Of a stretch of DNA of 57,244 nucleotides, positions 45,540 through 54,719 are shown in pieces (positions within the stretch are counted from its first letter, which is position 1; every line of letters starts with the position of its first letter). The DNA is from Mucilaginibacter xinganensis (GTDB lineage: Bacteria; Bacteroidota; Bacteroidia; Sphingobacteriales; Sphingobacteriaceae). Made by a program: the position numbers and the translations under genes. The notes beneath the pieces are model-generated. The model was given only the letters and a program-made list of their open reading frames with translations, searched no databases and was not told the DNA's origin. The stretch lies in the NCBI GenBank assembly GCA_026225055.1, contig JAMFSA010000122.1:1-57244 (forward strand), written 5' to 3'.

Positions 45540-46217
45540 CTTATAATGATAAAATATTCCTCTATCATAAGGTGTCCATAAGCAAGCCTTTTGTCCGCAG
45601 GCTTTTAGGGCGTTATTGGCCCAGGTGTTGCAGGTATAAAATAGGTTGTAACTTCCTTTGGCTTCATAAAAAGCGTCGTGGTTATCATAGTTGACATTTG
45701 TTTTTATATTGATGACGTTGCCTTGGGCGTCTCTTTTAAAACTATCGTCAACAAAAGTTACCAGTCGCGCATATTGATCATTGCTGATCATGATCTTTTT
45801 GCAATCGGCACCCGTTTGCGGCATATTGCAAAATGTAGCATGTATAGCTGATGTGCTCAAAGCGAAAGCTGCTTTAAAAGCGACGCTGAATTTTAATTGT
45901 GCCCAGGTAGGGGTATTGAGGTAAAAACCTTTGTCGCCCCAACCCAATGCTACATATTTTGCAGTAGTATCCCGGCTTATGGTGTTTTCATATTTAACCT
46001 CGGTACTCCAATTTTTGATTTCATTTTTTACCGGAACGATAACATCGGTATGATCGCCATTGGTGAGGATATAGATGATTACATCATTAGATGAGTTAGC
46101 TTCTTTGGCAACCGGAATTATGGATAACACAAAAACGGTCAGCAGGTAAACCGAAACAAATAGTACAAAACTCAATATTATCCAAATAAGGGCTTTTACG
46201 ATCTTTTTAAATGTCAT
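45528..46217 (-). CDS. TIGR02117/DUF2459-family membrane-anchored protein
   Basis: This 229-aa protein starts at ATG 46217, just before one transmembrane segment (IWIILSFVLFVSVYLLTVFVL). An upstream ATG (46256) would add 13 residues. The soluble part has TNGDHTDVIVPV and VALGWGDKGFYLNTPTWAQLKFSVAF, typical of DUF2459 (TIGR02117), and ends in NLFYTCNTWANNALKACGQKACLWTPYD with a conserved Cys. The family is common in proteobacteria and Bacteroidota and has unknown function; a papain-like fold has been suggested, with C/H residues visible here. Its 3' end lies in a palindromic repeat. It appears monocistronic. Confidence 0.8.
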   Translation of the reverse strand: MTFKKIVKALIWIILSFVLFVSVYLLTVFVLSIIPVAKEANSSNDVIIYILTNGDHTDVIVPVKNEIKNWSTEVKYENTISRDTTAKYVALGWGDKGFYLNTPTWAQLKFSVAFKAAFALSTSAIHATFCNMPQTGADCKKIMISNDQYARLVTFVDDSFKRDAQGNVINIKTNVNYDNHDAFYEAKGSYNLFYTCNTWANNALKACGQKACLWTPYDRGIFYHYKNQN

Positions 46218-46256
46218 TAAATCAAGGTTATAGTAATTGATTTTTAAAGTTAACAT

Positions 46257-47085
46257 TTCAATTGATGGGAGCCGCTGAGGAGCGATTAATTATCAAGGTA
46301 AATGTTATCCGTTTGGGTATCAGTAGTTATTTATTCGGCATTGCAATATTCGTAATGTGTATAAATCGCTTATTAACTTAAAGTAAATTAACACTAATAA
46401 TCAAATAATTATGTGTTTTAATTAAATTTATTATTCATATAAATATTTGATCGAAGGAAAAAAAGTCATAAAAGAAATACTAACTACAATGTGTAAAATA
46501 TCGCTTTGAATTTCTATATGATTGCCTTCCATGCCAATAAAAAGTATGGCGAAATGTGGTATTGTTTATGTCTTATAATGATTGATAAGGAGTGTTCACA
46601 ATTTGAAATCAGGCAAGAAAATATGTTTTTTTTGAGGTCTTATCTACTCATTATACAAATAGGGAATGCAGGTTTTAACTCCCCCAAATATGTTAAGGTG
46701 TTGTATTTTCTATTGCTTGTAAGTTAATCTGTTGTTTTGTAATTACTTATGGTATTTTTCACTGATATTTAATTATTGAAAATAATCAAGCCTGATTGTT
46801 ATGCCGCAGAGGCGATGTAGGGAAACTATAGCCCGGGAATTAATGAACAGATATTAAAACTAAAAAAACCTGTCTATAATACGGTTATACACCCTTTTTA
46901 AATAAAGTAAGCAGAAAAACAGAGTTTAAATCATTTAAATAGGGTTTTACACGCTTTTTTCAGTAAGGCTACTTTTAATATTGGGGCGTATTTGTTGCGA
47001 ATATTTTATTAAATAATTGCACAATTGCGTAGAATATTTAGTTACGGTTTTTTATTTAAAAAATTAGCAAAAATATAGATGGGTG
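46257..47085. other. 829-bp AT-rich intergenic stretch
   Basis: I find no gene here that I can support. A TTG-initiated reading frame (46506-46727) has no RBS, no codon bias like its neighbours and no recognisable domain, so it is not annotated. The stretch leads into a promoter-like element at 47086 and the small-membrane-protein unit. Nothing else stands out beyond AT richness. Confidence 0.5.
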
Positions 47086-47115
47086 TTGTAACAAATGCAT
47101 TACAAATTATATTTG
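47086..47115 (+). promoter_or_regulatory. Bacteroidota-type promoter of a mini-transcription unit
   Basis: TTG (47086-47088), a 19-nt spacer and TATATTTG (47108-47115) match the Bacteroidota consensus (TTG-19/21-TAnnTTTG). Transcription would start near 47122, about 18 nt before the ATG of the 31-aa ORF, and stop at the terminator at 47273-47306. Confidence 0.6.
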
Positions 47116-47139
47116 CTATACCCTAATTAAAATAAACAA

Positions 47140-47235
47140 ATGAGAGCCCTAACACAAATGTCAATCGAACAAAAATTACAAGGTCTGATCCTTGTAGCTA
47201 TTTGCTTTGTTGCAATTCTTGATTACCTGGTTTAA
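47140..47235 (+). CDS. Small membrane protein, 31 aa
   Basis: ATG 47140 to TAA gives a 31-codon peptide: polar start MRALTQMSIEQKLQG, then a hydrophobic helix LILVAICFVAILDYLV. Although very short, it sits between a good Bacteroidota promoter and an intrinsic terminator, so the whole unit is about 185 nt. That makes a real gene, either a single-helix membrane peptide or a dual-function sRNA, more likely than chance. It resembles no family I know. It does not look like a leader of proA, which is convergent. Confidence 0.6.
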   Translation: MRALTQMSIEQKLQGLILVAICFVAILDYLV

Positions 47236-47272
47236 TAACCCCAAAAAAGAAACTAAACAAAACAAACAAACA

Positions 47273-47306
47273 AGGTGCTTACTTAGGGTAGGCACCTTTT
47301 TTATTT
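47273..47306 (+). terminator. Intrinsic terminator of the 31-aa unit (possibly shared with proA)
   Basis: AGGTGCTTAC and GTAGGCACCT (one G-T pair) form a 10-bp stem with loop TTAGG, followed by TTTTTTATTT. It ends the plus-strand mini-unit. It also lies 21 bp beyond the convergent proA stop and has a partly T-rich other side, so it may serve both. Confidence 0.8.
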
Positions 47307-47326
47307 AGTAAAAGTTAAACTGGTTT

Positions 47327-48574
47327 TTATGGATTACGGGTTTGTCCGTTGCCCTTAACTATCCATTTATAACTGGTTAGTTCATCTAAGCCCATAGGGC
47401 CTCGGGCATGTAGTTTTTGGGTGCTGATTCCAATCTCGGCCCCTAAGCCAAACTGGGCTCCATCTGTAAAAGCTGTTGAGGCATTCGCATATACAGCCGC
47501 CGCATCTACATTATTCAGGAACGTGGCAATATTTTCGGCATCTTCAGAAATAATAGCCTCACTATGTTTTGAACCGTATTGGGCAATATGGTCAAGCGCT
47601 TCAGATAAATTATTAACTGTCTTAATAGTTAGTTTTAACGAAAGAAACTCTATGCCGAAATGCTCCGCTTCTGCTTTATTTAAAAGATTGGCGGGATAGT
47701 AGTCTGCCAGGGCAGCATATGCTTCTTCATCAGCAAATAATTCTACTTGTTTTTCTAATAAACGCTCTGCTATTTTAGGTAAGTCATCTAAACGATCGCT
47801 ATGTATGATTAAACAATCAAGCGCGTTACATACGCTTACACGGCGTGTTTTGGCATTGAAAATGATGTCAATACCTTTTTTCAGATCACCGGTTTTATCA
47901 AAATAAGTATGTACAATACCTGCGCCCGTTTCTATAACCGGTACTTTGCTGTTATTGCGTACATAATTTATCAGCGATTGACTGCCGCGTGGTATTAGTA
48001 CATCAATATAACCGATGGCGTTTAATAATGCTTCTGTAGCTTCGCGCTCAACAGGCAATAAGGTGGCTGCATTTACATCAATATTATGCTTGGCAAGCAC
48101 CTGGTGAATTACCGAGATGATAGCCCTGTTTGAAAAATCAGCATCGCTACCGCCTTTCAAAACGCTTATATTTCCGGTTTTAAAGCACAGGGAAAAAACA
48201 TCAAAGGTAACGTTAGGCCTGGCTTCGTATATAACACTTACAACACCCAGCGGCACTCTTACTTTAGAAATCTCTAAACCATTAGGTAGTGTTTTATCCA
48301 ATAATACTTCACCCAGTGGGCTCTCTAATCCAGCTATCGCTAATATATCATTAGCAATGTCCTGCAGGCGGCCCTCTGTAAGTTTAAGGCGGTCATATTT
48401 CGGATCAGCCGGGTCCATTCTGTCAAGATCCTTGATATTCTCTTGTAACAGATATCCGGTTTGAGCAATGGTAGCAGCTGCCAGATCTTCCAATACCTGG
48501 TTTATAACAGCAGGAGCAGGGTTTGTTTTTCTACCGGCTATCAGTGCGTTTTCAAAGTAGGAGTTATAGCTCAT
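47327..48574 (-). CDS. proA: Gamma-glutamyl phosphate reductase
   Basis: This 415-aa enzyme converts gamma-glutamyl phosphate to glutamate semialdehyde in proline synthesis. The start at ATG 48574 is chosen because it sits 5 nt after the proB stop; an upstream ATG (48586) would overlap proB by 7 nt and is also possible. The aldehyde-dehydrogenase-fold signature is clear: [45 protein letters not shown] with catalytic C249, and [22 protein letters not shown]. Length is normal. It forms an operon with proB. No proC is in the window. Confidence 0.96.
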   Translation of the reverse strand: MSYNSYFENALIAGRKTNPAPAVINQVLEDLAAATIAQTGYLLQENIKDLDRMDPADPKYDRLKLTEGRLQDIANDILAIAGLESPLGEVLLDKTLPNGLEISKVRVPLGVVSVIYEARPNVTFDVFSLCFKTGNISVLKGGSDADFSNRAIISVIHQVLAKHNIDVNAATLLPVEREATEALLNAIGYIDVLIPRGSQSLINYVRNNSKVPVIETGAGIVHTYFDKTGDLKKGIDIIFNAKTRRVSVCNALDCLIIHSDRLDDLPKIAERLLEKQVELFADEEAYAALADYYPANLLNKAEAEHFGIEFLSLKLTIKTVNNLSEALDHIAQYGSKHSEAIISEDAENIATFLNNVDAAAVYANASTAFTDGAQFGLGAEIGISTQKLHARGPMGLDELTSYKWIVKGNGQTRNP

Positions 48575-48579
48575 TGTAG

Positions 48580-49659
48580 TTAGCATTGCAAATAAAGGTA
48601 ATCATAATGTACCAGTGGTTTCTGATTTTTCTGGCCGATCCTTTCACGGGCCTTATCAGCACTATATTCGGCTATGCCTAAGCCAATAAGTTTTTCGGCA
48701 CAATCAACCAACTTAATAATATCGCCTTTTTTAAAGTCGGACAAGATATTTACCAGTCCAACCGGGAGCAAGCTGGTAGCCCTGCTTGATATAAGAGCTG
48801 TTTTTGCACCCTCATTTACCTGTACAATACCGGTAGCATAGTTTTCAGAATGTGCCAGCCACTTTTTTTTTCCTGATGCTGTTTTATTAGGGATAAAGCG
48901 TGTGTGCGTTACACTATTATCCAACACATCGGTTAGTATATTGTCTTTTGTGCCGTTGGCTATATGAACTGCTATGCCTAACGCCGCCACCTTTTGTGCC
49001 ATGGTTGATTTGGTGATCATACCACCACGCCCAAACTGCGACTTTCCAGAGTTTATAAATGATGAAAAATCAATAGTATCGCCATTGATCTCATTTATTA
49101 CACTTGATCCGGCTAATTTGGGATCGCCGTTATAGATACCATCTACATTACTGAGGATGATAAGTGCCTGGGCATTCAGCATAGAAGCTATTAATCCGGC
49201 TAATTCATCATTATCAGTAAACATCAGTTCGGTTACTGATACCACATCATTTTCATTTACCACCGGGATCACATCGCACTGCAATAACAGCTCGAGGCAA
49301 TTTTTCATGTTGAGGTAATGCATTCTGTCCCTGAAATCCTCTTTGGTTACCAGTACCTGCGAACACAGTATATTAAAACGTTCAAATAATTGAGCGTAGG
49401 TGTTGATCAGCTTTACCTGGCCAATTGACGCCAGTAACTGTCTTGTAGCTACAGCATCATACTTTTCAGATACGTTTATTAAACTCCTGCCAGAAGCAAC
49501 AGCACCGGAGGATACCAGGATAACCTGCTTACCTTGTTTTTTGATAGATGCGATCTGATCAACCAGGTGGGTTATGCGATTTATATCGGGTAAGCCGTCA
49601 TTCTGAGTTAAGACATTTGAGCCAATTTTTATTATTATCCGGTTGTAATTGAATGACAT
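48580..49659 (-). CDS. proB: Glutamate 5-kinase
   Basis: This 359-aa enzyme makes gamma-glutamyl phosphate, the first step of proline synthesis. The amino-acid-kinase domain has [12 protein letters not shown] (phosphate loop), [27 protein letters not shown] and [19 protein letters not shown]. The C-terminal PUA domain (about 265-345, [23 protein letters not shown] and then [17 protein letters not shown]) is present, as in E. coli ProB. Proline feedback is expected for the family. It precedes proA directly and starts the operon. Upstream lies a 259-bp gap holding the pst terminator. Confidence 0.96.
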   Translation of the reverse strand: MSFNYNRIIIKIGSNVLTQNDGLPDINRITHLVDQIASIKKQGKQVILVSSGAVASGRSLINVSEKYDAVATRQLLASIGQVKLINTYAQLFERFNILCSQVLVTKEDFRDRMHYLNMKNCLELLLQCDVIPVVNENDVVSVTELMFTDNDELAGLIASMLNAQALIILSNVDGIYNGDPKLAGSSVINEINGDTIDFSSFINSGKSQFGRGGMITKSTMAQKVAALGIAVHIANGTKDNILTDVLDNSVTHTRFIPNKTASGKKKWLAHSENYATGIVQVNEGAKTALISSRATSLLPVGLVNILSDFKKGDIIKLVDCAEKLIGLGIAEYSADKARERIGQKNQKPLVHYDYLYLQC

Positions 49660-49857
49660 CGGCTATAAATTATCATTATTAGTATAAAAATACATTAAAA
49701 TAGCCAATTATAATTCAATTTGGTTTTAAATGCATTGTGTTTAAACAAATATGAGGCTTTTTAAGAATAAAATAGCCTAAAATTAATTATTTTAATGTAA
49801 AAATGATTAAAAGTCGTTGTTTTTGGATTTTTGCTGTTTTTTTTAGATAGGAGTTCT

Positions 49858-49902
49858 ATAAAAAAAACGGCCTCTATCACGACTGATAGAGACCGTTTTT
49901 TT
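49858..49902 (-). terminator. Intrinsic terminator after the pst-like operon
   Basis: A 14-bp stem (49866-49879 with 49884-49897, 4-nt loop) has long T-runs on both sides. On the minus strand the single mismatch becomes a G-T pair, and the hairpin is followed by eight T. It begins 22 nt after the pstB stop and marks the end of the pst-like operon. No phoU gene precedes it. Confidence 0.85.
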
Positions 49903-49918
49903 TATTAAGTGGTTGATC

Positions 49919-50680
49919 TTAACTGATAAAGCCTTTTACATATTCTTGAGTCAGCTCTTGTTTTGGGTTGAGTAATACCTCTTCGGTAGGGCCAAACTCA
50001 ATTATCTTGCCCATGTATACAAAAATGATATAATCTGATACACGGCGTGCCTGCCTCAGGATGTGCGTTACCAATACAATGGAGTATTTTTCTTTTAGTT
50101 CAATAAACAAGTCTTCAATGATATGGGTTGATGTGGGATCTAATGCGGATGTAGATTCATCGCCCAAGATGATCTCAGGCTCTACAGCCAGTCCGCGTGC
50201 CAGGCACAAGCGCTGTTGCTGACCGATAGATAACTTAGAAGCAGGGGCCTTTAAACGGTCTTTAACTTCATTCCACAAGCCGGTAGCTTTTAGCTGTGTT
50301 TCAACTATTTCATCAAGCTCGGCCTTTTTGGGGTTGCCATGTATGCGGGGGCCATATGCTACATTATCATAAATAGACATAGGCAACGGATAGGGGCGTT
50401 GTGATAATAGCCCCATTTTTTTGCGGATATGGGTTATTTCTGCTTTAGGATCATAAATATCTTCACCATCAACCAAAACTTTACCGGTTATTTTTACATC
50501 AGGTGTATTATCCAGCAATCGGTTAAATGATTTTAACAATGTTGTTTTACCGCAGCCAGAAGGGCCAATAATTGAGGTTACCTTTTTATTGGGGATATTT
50601 ATGCTGATATCTTTTAATATGTGCTGGTTGGCTATATGCACATTTAAATTTTGAACACTGATATGTGGTGTACTTGTCAT
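49919..50680 (-). CDS. pstB: PstB-like ABC transporter ATPase
   Basis: This 253-aa ABC ATPase energises the transporter. Walker A is GPSGCGKT (39-46). The Q-loop reads SQRPYPLPMSIYDNVAYG, a PstB-type block. The signature is LSIGQ (150-154) where E. coli PstB has LSGGQ, and Walker B/D-loop is GDESTSALDP where E. coli has DEPCSALDP, so it is a divergent member. It overlaps pstA by one base. The operon has no phoU. By family the substrate is phosphate, but the operon context (poly-Cys leader, adjacent cysHDN) points to sulfate or another oxyanion. Confidence 0.9.
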   Translation of the reverse strand: MTSTPHISVQNLNVHIANQHILKDISINIPNKKVTSIIGPSGCGKTTLLKSFNRLLDNTPDVKITGKVLVDGEDIYDPKAEITHIRKKMGLLSQRPYPLPMSIYDNVAYGPRIHGNPKKAELDEIVETQLKATGLWNEVKDRLKAPASKLSIGQQQRLCLARGLAVEPEIILGDESTSALDPTSTHIIEDLFIELKEKYSIVLVTHILRQARRVSDYIIFVYMGKIIEFGPTEEVLLNPKQELTQEYVKGFIS

Positions 50681-51525
50681 TAAATTTTATGTTTGGAGAA
50701 CTTCTTTATCAGTATTTCAGATAAAACAGTAATAATTAAAACTACGATAGTTAGTATAAGCGCCGATGCATAGGCACGACCCTGAACTTCCTCAACCGGG
50801 CTGCCCAATTGGAAAAATATAGCCAATGGTAGGGTAGCGGCAGGTTCATGCAGGGAGGTTGGGATATTATCGCTAAAACCTGCTGTAAATAATACAGAAG
50901 CCACATCGCCAATACCACGCCCAAAGGATAGTAGTATGGCTGTGAAGATGCCTGGTCTTATCTGCCTTAAAACTACCTTGGCAGTTTCCCAGCGTGTTGA
51001 ACCTAAGGATAGGGCTGCATCACGCAGTTCGCCGGGTACTGTACGGATCACTTCATCAAGCGTACGAACCAATAACGGTATTACTAATAAGGTAACGGCT
51101 ATAATACCGCCTAATAATGATGCCCGTACTCCAAAATATACCATGATAAGGAAACCAAAAGCACCATACACAATTGATGGTATACCGAAAAGTACATCAA
51201 ATACCGTACGCAGGACGTTGGTAACGAAATTCTTTCCTGACAGGTACATATTTATGAAGATGGCTACAGGGATGCTAATTAACAGGCCCAAAAATGTTGC
51301 ACCACCAGCCACATATAATGAACCAATTATGGCATTTAATACGCCGCCTTCCTTACCTATGTAAAAACCTCCACCAGGTATTTTGGTGATCATATCCAGC
51401 GACATATAGGGAACACCCTTGGTAAATATAGTTCCCACTATCAGGAAAAAGCTGCCAACCACTATAATGGTAGCCAGTATCATCAGTATCTTGATGAAAA
51501 GTTCTTCTAATTTGCGTTTTATCAT
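50680..51525 (-). CDS. pstA: PstA-like ABC transporter permease
   Basis: This 281-aa permease has six hydrophobic segments. The EAA-type loop reads LRDAALSLGSTRWETAKVVLRQIRPGI (about 168-195), which contacts the ATPase. GVLNAIIGSLYVAGGATFLGLLISIPVAIF and FGIPSIVYGAFGF are typical PstA blocks. Its start overlaps the pstC stop by 4 nt (ATGA) and its end overlaps pstB by 1 nt, indicating tight translational coupling. Length and topology match PstA. Confidence 0.92.
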   Translation of the reverse strand: MIKRKLEELFIKILMILATIIVVGSFFLIVGTIFTKGVPYMSLDMITKIPGGGFYIGKEGGVLNAIIGSLYVAGGATFLGLLISIPVAIFINMYLSGKNFVTNVLRTVFDVLFGIPSIVYGAFGFLIMVYFGVRASLLGGIIAVTLLVIPLLVRTLDEVIRTVPGELRDAALSLGSTRWETAKVVLRQIRPGIFTAILLSFGRGIGDVASVLFTAGFSDNIPTSLHEPAATLPLAIFFQLGSPVEEVQGRAYASALILTIVVLIITVLSEILIKKFSKHKI

Positions 51526-52415
51526 CCTGCAAGGTTCCTTTCTAAACGGGCTAAAATAATTCTGGAGATCACATTAAATAACAGGATAATTATAAAAAGC
51601 AGCAATGCCGCAAACATTAAAGCTGAATCATACAAAGGAATCGACATCATTTCGCCATAGTTGTTGGCTATCAGCGCGGGCAGTGGGTAGCCAGTATCAA
51701 ATACCGAATGTGGCACAACCGCGTTATTACCGCAAACCATTAACACAGCAATAGTTTCGCCAAATGCACGGGATATAGCAAGTACGGTTGCAGCAATTAT
51801 ACCTGGTAGTGCTTTGCGAATGGTTACTTTTTTTATGGTTTCCCATTTAGTAGCCCCAAGAGCAAGTGAAGCATCCTTTAGTTCCTGCGGGATGGTGTTT
51901 AAAACCTCGTTCACAATACTTACTATTAGCGGGAATATCATTACTGCCAATACTATGCCACCTGCCAAAACACAGTATCCGGTTGAGTATTCAACAAAAT
52001 GAGGTGCTACGTATTCTTGTATAAAAGGTACAATGAATAACACCCCCCAAACACCAAAAATCACCGGCGGTATGCCTGATAACAGGTTTACAAAAGGTAT
52101 TAGTATGCGTTTTACCCTGGTATGTGCATACTCCGATAAGTAGAAGGAGGTAAGCAAACATAATGGTAGTGCAATAGCAATGGAAATAATGGTTACCCAT
52201 AGGGTGCCCATTATGAACGGGTAAAAGCCAAACAGACCCTTCATCGGTTTCCAAACCGAGGAACTCAGCAATTGACTCCAGGATGCGTTGGCTAAAACCG
52301 GAAGTGATTTGTAGTATAAACCAACCCCAATAATTATAATGATTGAAACTGATGCCAGTGTAAGCACCAGCATCAGTTTAGAGATGACTTTATCTTTTAT
52401 TAAGCGTAGTTGCAT
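51522..52415 (-). CDS. pstC: PstC-like ABC transporter permease
   Basis: This 297-aa permease is the partner of PstA. It has six or so helices: an N-terminal signal-anchor segment (about 13-33), then LWVTIISIAIALPLCLLTSFYLSEYAH and NLLSGIPPVIFGVWGVLFI. The EAA-type loop is LKDASLALGATKWETIKKVTIRKALPGI at about 177-204. AISRAFGETIAVLMVCGN contains the GET segment conserved in PstC. It is separated from pstS by a 77-nt gap filled with a nested hairpin. Confidence 0.92.
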   Translation of the reverse strand: MQLRLIKDKVISKLMLVLTLASVSIIIIIGVGLYYKSLPVLANASWSQLLSSSVWKPMKGLFGFYPFIMGTLWVTIISIAIALPLCLLTSFYLSEYAHTRVKRILIPFVNLLSGIPPVIFGVWGVLFIVPFIQEYVAPHFVEYSTGYCVLAGGIVLAVMIFPLIVSIVNEVLNTIPQELKDASLALGATKWETIKKVTIRKALPGIIAATVLAISRAFGETIAVLMVCGNNAVVPHSVFDTGYPLPALIANNYGEMMSIPLYDSALMFAALLLFIIILLFNVISRIILARLERNLAG

Positions 52416-52419
52416 ATTT

Positions 52420-52497
52420 ATTGAGTGAAGTAATGAGTTGTTAAATTAGTAATTGATGAAATGCTCACTCAATCACTAATTTGCTAATTCACTCAAT
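52420..52497. repeat. Nested inverted repeat between pstS and pstC
   Basis: The outer arms ATTGAGTGAA (52420-52429) and TTCACTCAAT (52488-52497) pair perfectly. The inner arms AAATTAGTAATTGA (52443-52456) and TCAATCACTAATTT (52469-52482) pair with one mismatch. The outer right arm covers the pstS stop. It fills the pstS-pstC gap and could stabilise the pstS mRNA, raising binding protein over permease, or act as a partial attenuator. It shares ATTGAGT with the repeat at 41760. Confidence 0.7.
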
Positions 52498-53473
52498 TAA
52501 CCTTTTTAAGTTCGTCCTGCAATTTTTGTTTTGATAGGGCTATGTAACCATTTTCGTCAACAAATTTCTGACCGTCGGTTAATACATATTTTACAAATTC
52601 TATCAGTTCTTTTTTCTGTGGCTTTCCTTTAAACAGGAACCCTAAATTACGTGCCGGCGGCGAAGGGTATTTACCTGATGCTATAGCATCCGTTAACTCA
52701 TCAATTGTGCCATAGAAGTTCTCATCAGCATCAATTTTGCCATTTCCGTTCACATCGATAGGCAAGGCATGTACACCTGCAACCTGTTTGCGTGTTTTAA
52801 GGTCATATAAATAAGCTATGTTATTAAAACCAATCGCGGTAGGGTCTTTTTTAACAGCCTGAGCTAATCCTGGGTCACCATAAACAGCTACACCAAGCAG
52901 ATCTTCTTGTTTTTTGTCGAAGTATTTTGCCCAGGTTTCAGCTGCCCCGGCAGCGTCAGAACGGGTATATACGTGGATGGGTAATGATACCCTGCCTGCA
53001 ACCTGTTTCCAGTCGGTGATTTTTCCGGTAACAAATATGTCTGCAAATTGGGCTCTTTTAACACCCTTACCTAACAAAGCAGGTGCATCAGGATTAGCTG
53101 TATTGTAAGTTGGTACTACAGCATCTTTAGTTACATAGATGGTGTAAGCGCCTTTTTTTACTTCGGCAGGGGCGATATCACGCGAAGCTAAGCCAATATC
53201 AACCAAGCCTGATAGTGCATCAGTAATACCTTTACCTGCACCACCGGCAGAAATGTTAAACTTTACATTAGGGTGCAACTTTTTAAACTCATCAGCCCAT
53301 TTAACAGTGATAGGATATAAGGCAAACGCGCCTGATATGCTTATAGTGCCTTGCAGGTCGTCAGCCGGTGCTGGGGCTGGTGTGTTCTTTTTTGTAAAGG
53401 ACGAGGTTACGATCAGCGTGCTTATTGCTAATGCGCCAACCTTTAATATTCGCGTGTTTAATATATTTTTCAT
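52493..53473 (-). CDS. pstS: PstS-family periplasmic oxyanion-binding protein (annotated phosphate; possibly sulfate)
   Basis: This 326-aa protein has a signal peptide (about 1-27) with no lipobox Cys, so it is soluble in the periplasm. The PBP-like-2 fold is clear in SISGAFALYPITVKWADEF (45-63), ISAGGAGKGITDALSGLVDI (74-93) and GLASRDI. The segment that in E. coli PstS reads RADGSGTSF is here R171-S-D-A-A175-G-A177, so the phosphate-contacting Ser and Thr are both Ala. A perfect 12-residue EF-hand-like loop (240-251, DVNGNGKIDADE) is inserted, suggesting Ca2+ binding. The porin is 10 nt upstream. Ligand specificity may therefore differ from phosphate. Confidence 0.88.
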   Translation of the reverse strand: MKNILNTRILKVGALAISTLIVTSSFTKKNTPAPAPADDLQGTISISGAFALYPITVKWADEFKKLHPNVKFNISAGGAGKGITDALSGLVDIGLASRDIAPAEVKKGAYTIYVTKDAVVPTYNTANPDAPALLGKGVKRAQFADIFVTGKITDWKQVAGRVSLPIHVYTRSDAAGAAETWAKYFDKKQEDLLGVAVYGDPGLAQAVKKDPTAIGFNNIAYLYDLKTRKQVAGVHALPIDVNGNGKIDADENFYGTIDELTDAIASGKYPSPPARNLGFLFKGKPQKKELIEFVKYVLTDGQKFVDENGYIALSKQKLQDELKKVN

Positions 53474-53483
53474 AATCTTTTTG

Positions 53484-54635
53484 TTAGAATGTTAGCTGTA
53501 ATTGAGCTTCAAATAAGTTGTTCTTGATCTGCGTAACTTCTTCGCGGCGGTCAACATAGTTAACGGTAAACCTTGCCCAGTTATTAAAGAAGTAATTTAC
53601 ACCGCCTGTATAATTGTTGGTACGAACGTCTGCTGTGATGTTATTAGGATCGTATGTATCATATTTGGCTGCCAATTGTAATTTTTTAGGTAAAACAAAA
53701 TAGGTAGCCTGACCATACCAGCCATCTCTTTTAATTACACCATCAGTACCTTTATCGTATTCAGCCTGTATAGCTAAATTACCAATTGTATACCTGGCGT
53801 CAACGCCTTCGCGGTTTCTTTTATTGTTGGTAGCAGTTTTAGCTGTGCCTACTATATAATAACCTTGTCCGTTATAAAAATCACCTGATACATCCAGATT
53901 TTGGATAGGGTGAACAGTTAACCTGCCTACTACATCTTTGTGGTTATTGTTATCAGTAGTTACATCATAACCTGCACCATTTACTACACCCAATGTATAA
54001 TCAAACAGGTAACGGTTATCAATTTTTGCAAAGCTCCCGCTGATAGTGATACCAATATCACGACCATTTTGATTGCCGATAACATCTGTTGACCTGCCTG
54101 ACAGTGCGTTAACTACTGCTGAACGATCGATGAAATCAAGCTGACTATCAGAGATTAAGCTTTCAAGAGAGAATGGAACTTTGAACTGACCAGCAGTGAA
54201 TTTTAAATAATCAGCTATTTTGTAGGTTGTATAAGCATCCAGCAATTTGGGTGTAGCACCGGCAAATTCGGTATACACCTCATAGCTCCATGCATCGCTT
54301 ATATCACCTTTAACATCCAAACGGGCGCGGTGCAGCAGGAAGGTATTATTAATGCCTTTTTGCTCAAAACCTTCATATTCGGTTTGTACCAGGCCGCTTA
54401 ATTGCAATGCACGGCTGCCGATGGTTATACCGTGTTGGTTTTGTTTGTCTTTATCGCGTTTCTTTTGTTCCTTAATAGCGGCATCAGAACGCAATGAATC
54501 GGCTTCTTCCTGTGTTATCACATTTTTTTTGATGAGGACGTTTAACAGGTCATCATTTTGTTGTGCTTTAGCTGCTGCAAATGAAAGCAGCAGTATAAAT
54601 AAAAATAAGGGCTTTAATAAGTACGTGTGTTTCAT
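53484..54635 (-). CDS. OprO/OprP-like anion-selective outer-membrane porin
   Basis: This 383-aa protein has a signal peptide (about 1-24, ...AAAKAQQ). A short helical/coiled segment (about 27-66, LIKKNVITQEEADSLRSDAAIKEQKKRDKDKQ) precedes a 16-strand-type Porin_O_P barrel with FAGATPKLLDAYTTYKIADYLKFTAGQFKVPFSLE and a terminal Phe (LQLTF). OprP-type porins pass phosphate or polyphosphate, but related anion specificity is possible. It is the first full gene after the Cys-rich leader and lies directly before pstS, as the outer-membrane gate of the same uptake system. Confidence 0.88.
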   Translation of the reverse strand: MKHTYLLKPLFLFILLLSFAAAKAQQNDDLLNVLIKKNVITQEEADSLRSDAAIKEQKKRDKDKQNQHGITIGSRALQLSGLVQTEYEGFEQKGINNTFLLHRARLDVKGDISDAWSYEVYTEFAGATPKLLDAYTTYKIADYLKFTAGQFKVPFSLESLISDSQLDFIDRSAVVNALSGRSTDVIGNQNGRDIGITISGSFAKIDNRYLFDYTLGVVNGAGYDVTTDNNNHKDVVGRLTVHPIQNLDVSGDFYNGQGYYIVGTAKTATNNKRNREGVDARYTIGNLAIQAEYDKGTDGVIKRDGWYGQATYFVLPKKLQLAAKYDTYDPNNITADVRTNNYTGGVNYFFNNWARFTVNYVDRREEVTQIKNNLFEAQLQLTF

Positions 54636-54719
54636 GTTCTTTTTGGTTAAAAAAGTTTAAGATTATATAGTTGATTAAGAAAATTTGTATGGTAAGAAAA
54701 GGGCAGTAACGAAGGGCTA

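Noticed and set aside
46506..46727. A 73-codon TTG-initiated frame in the long gap before the 31-aa gene
   Set aside because: It has a non-ATG start, no recognisable domain, no terminator and AT-driven composition.
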